The notes below the pieces were generated by a model. It was not told the DNA's origin. It worked only from the letters and a program-made list of their open reading frames with translations, and made no database searches. The position numbers and the translations under genes were made by a program. This document shows positions 7,576 to 9,389 of a stretch of 9,389 nt of DNA, piece by piece. This DNA comes from Candidatus Tayloriibacteriota bacterium (GTDB lineage: Bacteria; Patescibacteriota; Minisyncoccia; Phycocordibacterales; PALSA-1337), in contig JAPLZI010000029.1 in the NCBI GenBank assembly GCA_026395095.1, positions 6,976-16,364 of the forward strand, read 5' to 3'. The first letter of the stretch is position 1; the number at the start of each line of letters is the position of its first letter.

Positions 7576-8554
7576 AAATCTGCTATTTTGGCATATATAA
7601 CCCTGAGTTTGGCCGTAACAAAGTCTATATTTCCGGTTTGCGCCAGAATGGACACGAGGTTATAGAGTGCCACGACAATTCGAGTGGATTGATAAAATTT
7701 TGGCGGCTTTGGCGCAGGCACATAGCTGTCATAAAAGCGGGCGGCTATGATGTTCTGGTTGTCGGTTACCCAGGACACCTAGTTGTACCATTTGCTAAGA
7801 TGCTTTCAAAAAAACCGGTTATCTTCGATGCGCTGTGCACACTTTATGAAGGGGAGGTAATATCTCGCGGTAAATATGTTTGCAATCCATTCATGCGCGT
7901 ATGGGTTAGGTTTATCGACCATGCGGCGGTTAAGACTGCCGACATTATTATGGTTGAGACGAATGCTCAGTGTGAATACTTTATAAAGAAAAACACGATG
8001 TTTTTACTGCTGTATTCCGCGGCAAATTCCTGCCCGAAGCCGGTGTTAAATATATTCTGCAGACGTCCAAGCTTCTCCAAGGTAAAGGTGTAAATTTTTT
8101 GATAATAGGGAATGGTCACATCGAAGATGAAATTAGGACGCTTATCCAAACTGCGGATCTTTCTAATGTTGAATGGTTATCTAATAATTTACCTCTGAAG
8201 GAGTTGGCTGACAGGATGCGTGAATGCCATATATCTCTCGGTCAGTTCGAAAAGCATGAGAGACTTGAAAGGACCATTCCACACAAAGCCTTTGAGTCGT
8301 TGGTCATGGGACTGCCGTATGTGACTGGTAGAGCAGGTGGTGTTGCGGAATTGCTTACTGATGGTAAGGATTGCCTTATGGTCGATTGCGGTGACCCCGA
8401 GGACCTAGCCGCAAAGATTCTTAGATTAAAGAACAGTCCCGAATTAGTCTCAACCATCGGCAATAACGGTAGAAAACTTTTCGAAAATAAACTAACCGCT
8501 AGTAAATTAGCGGGTGATATTATAAGGACGCTAGATACATATCCAAGATTATAG
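7572..8554 (+). pseudogene. Broken GT4-like glycosyltransferase (GT-B, paralogue of the 461-1507 gene)
   Basis: Starts with ATG inside the ATGA overlap of the upstream gene and reads MKICYFGIYNPEFGRN, closely matching the start of GT-A at 461. The paralogy continues through SGLRQNGHEVIEC (21-33) and ETNAQCEYFIKK (129-140). The frame then fails and reaches TAA at 8091-8093. In frame 2 the homology resumes at 7991 with KHDVFTAVFRGKFLPE and continues through FLIIGNGH, the donor-site segment TIPHKAFESLVMG and on to TAG 8552-8554. Against GT-A (residues 138-164) roughly 26-27 residues are missing at the switch, so the lesion is most simply a deletion of about 80 bp with length 1 modulo 3, near 7983-7993. 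The lost part joins the two GT-B domains, so the product should be inactive. Its 3' end overlaps the convergent rmlB frame by 35 bases. An assembly collapse is the alternative explanation. Confidence 0.85.
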
Positions 8555-9389
8555 ATGGCTTCCAGCCGAGTGATGCTATTTTTGTCGAATTGACGGAATA
8601 TCTGACGTCGTGCCCGGGACGATCGGCTACAAATTCGAAGAAGTCAGTTGGTTTACCGACGGCCTTGAGCACCTTCTTCACAACCTCTAAGTTAGTTAAC
8701 TCCTCGCTCGAGGAAATGTTGTAGATTTCATTGTCCTTGCCTTTTTCCATGACCAGGAATATAGCGGCACAATTATCCGCGGCATATGTCCACTCCCTGC
8801 TGTTCAGTCCTTTGCCGTAGACCCTCGCCTTCTCGCCTCTATTCGCGTGCATAATAATATTCGGGATAAACTTCTCGTTGCTTTGGCCGGGTCCATAGTT
8901 ATTGCTACTGCGTGTTATCTTATACCTGATACCGTGTGTCCGTCCCCAGCCCATAACGAGTTCTTCAGCAGCAGCTTTTGTGGCCGAATAGGGATTAGAA
9001 GGTTTTAAGGGATCGGTTTCCCTAAATGATCCATGAATGATGTCCCCATAGACTTCATCAGTCGAGATTTGTATGAACAGGGGACGCTTGGCCGGTTCCA
9101 TCCTTCGAACTAGCTCCAAAAGATTATAAACACCGTGAGTATTACTTTGCATGAATTTAGAACTGCCGCGGATCGAGTTATCCACATGAGACTCTGCGGC
9201 AAAATTTACGACGCATTCTACCTTATCCGGCAGACTCGTAAGGTCGCAAATATCCTTTTTTATCAGCATATAGCCAGGACGCGTGTCAAAATCTAAATCC
9301 TTTCTGGCCGCGTATGTCACTTTGTCCACATTCACGACCTTATAACTCCTCTTCAAGGCCATGTCCACGAAGCAGCTACCGATAAAACC
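8520..9389 (-). CDS. rmlB: dTDP-glucose 4,6-dehydratase, both ends incomplete
   Basis: Converts dTDP-glucose to dTDP-4-keto-6-deoxyglucose, the branch point to rhamnose and other deoxysugars, in the cytoplasm with bound NAD. The frame runs in from the right edge (first visible residues GFIGSCF, the end of the GxxGFIGS NAD motif), so only a few N-terminal residues are missing and the in-frame GTG at 9368 is not the start. Counting from the first visible residue: NFAAESHVDNSI (62-73), the catalytic TDEVYGD (110-116), YSATK (134-138, the YxxxK pair), SSNNYGPG (161-168) and ADRPGHD (255-261). Homology holds to LGWKPS (274-279), then the protein ends after ILDMYLASL. Typical RmlB continues 30-45 residues with a helix starting near a conserved 'gl..Tv.Wy' segment; that part is absent and not found in the other two frames. 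It may therefore be unstable or inactive. Upstream rml genes may lie beyond the right edge. Confidence 0.9.
   Translation of the reverse strand, partial: GFIGSCFVDMALKRSYKVVNVDKVTYAARKDLDFDTRPGYMLIKKDICDLTSLPDKVECVVNFAAESHVDNSIRGSSKFMQSNTHGVYNLLELVRRMEPAKRPLFIQISTDEVYGDIIHGSFRETDPLKPSNPYSATKAAAEELVMGWGRTHGIRYKITRSSNNYGPGQSNEKFIPNIIMHANRGEKARVYGKGLNSREWTYAADNCAAIFLVMEKGKDNEIYNISSSEELTNLEVVKKVLKAVGKPTDFFEFVADRPGHDVRYSVNSTKIASLGWKPSIILDMYLASL

Noticed and set aside
8099..8554. A separate small gene starting at a TTG near 8099.
   Set aside because: Homology to GT-A continues upstream in the same frame to about 7991, so this is the second half of the broken GT-B gene and not an independent gene.
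1..9389. Searched for tRNA, rRNA, CRISPR repeats, riboswitches, transposases, inverted repeat ends and toxin-antitoxin pairs.
   Set aside because: Nothing beyond the coding frames described was found; intergenic spaces are all shorter than about 35 bases once the frameshift at 6331 is corrected.

Overview
This 9.4-kb window is almost wholly filled with genes for making a surface polysaccharide or glycan: five glycosyltransferase genes of several folds, one large methyltransferase fusion, a multi-membrane sugar transferase and an rmlB-type nucleotide-sugar dehydratase. There are no RNA genes, CRISPR arrays, transposases or att-like repeats. The host is a bacterium with the standard genetic code (TGA is used as a stop). 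The DNA is AT-leaning by eye, the genes are packed with 4-base overlaps or short gaps, and none of the visible starts has a convincing Shine-Dalgarno site. The N-terminus shared by two of the glycosyltransferases (MKIC[FY]FGIY) resembles, from memory, proteins common in Patescibacteria (CPR) genomes. I regard that lineage as plausible but unproven.

Layout from left to right: (1) bases 1-435 (+), the C-terminal part of a stand-alone GT2 (dolichyl-phosphate-mannose-synthase-like) enzyme. (2) 461-1507 (+), a GT4-like transferase, here called GT-A. (3) 1504-3147 (-), a fusion of an FkbM methyltransferase with a second Rossmann-type methyltransferase; its stop overlaps the stop of GT-A. (4) A 34-bp divergent intergenic space at 3148-3181. 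(5) A four-gene (+) run: a GT39/ArnT-like membrane transferase (3182-4636), a GT2 fused to a GT-C-like membrane domain (4651-6354, with its C-terminus displaced by a frameshift up to 6448), a family-1-like transferase (6466-7575), and GT-B, a broken paralogue of GT-A (7572-8554). (6) rmlB on the (-) strand, entering from the right edge and losing its C-terminus exactly where GT-B ends.

The likely joint function is as follows. RmlB makes dTDP-4-keto-6-deoxyglucose for deoxysugars. The GT2 enzymes could make polyprenyl-phosphate-linked sugars. The GT39/GT-C membrane proteins would use these on the outer face of the membrane. GT-A, GT-B and the family-1-like enzyme would extend the glycan in the cytoplasm, and the FkbM fusion would O-methylate it.

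The most notable observation is that damage clusters in the right-hand third. There is a +1-type frameshift near 6331, an inferred deletion of about 80 bp with frameshift near 7985-7993, and a truncated rmlB with its homology ending at about 8553. This could be a real recombination or decay zone in a variable glycan locus, or low-quality or chimeric assembly. I do not see a clearly new biological system; the double methyltransferase and the GT2/GT-C fusion are the most unusual proteins.
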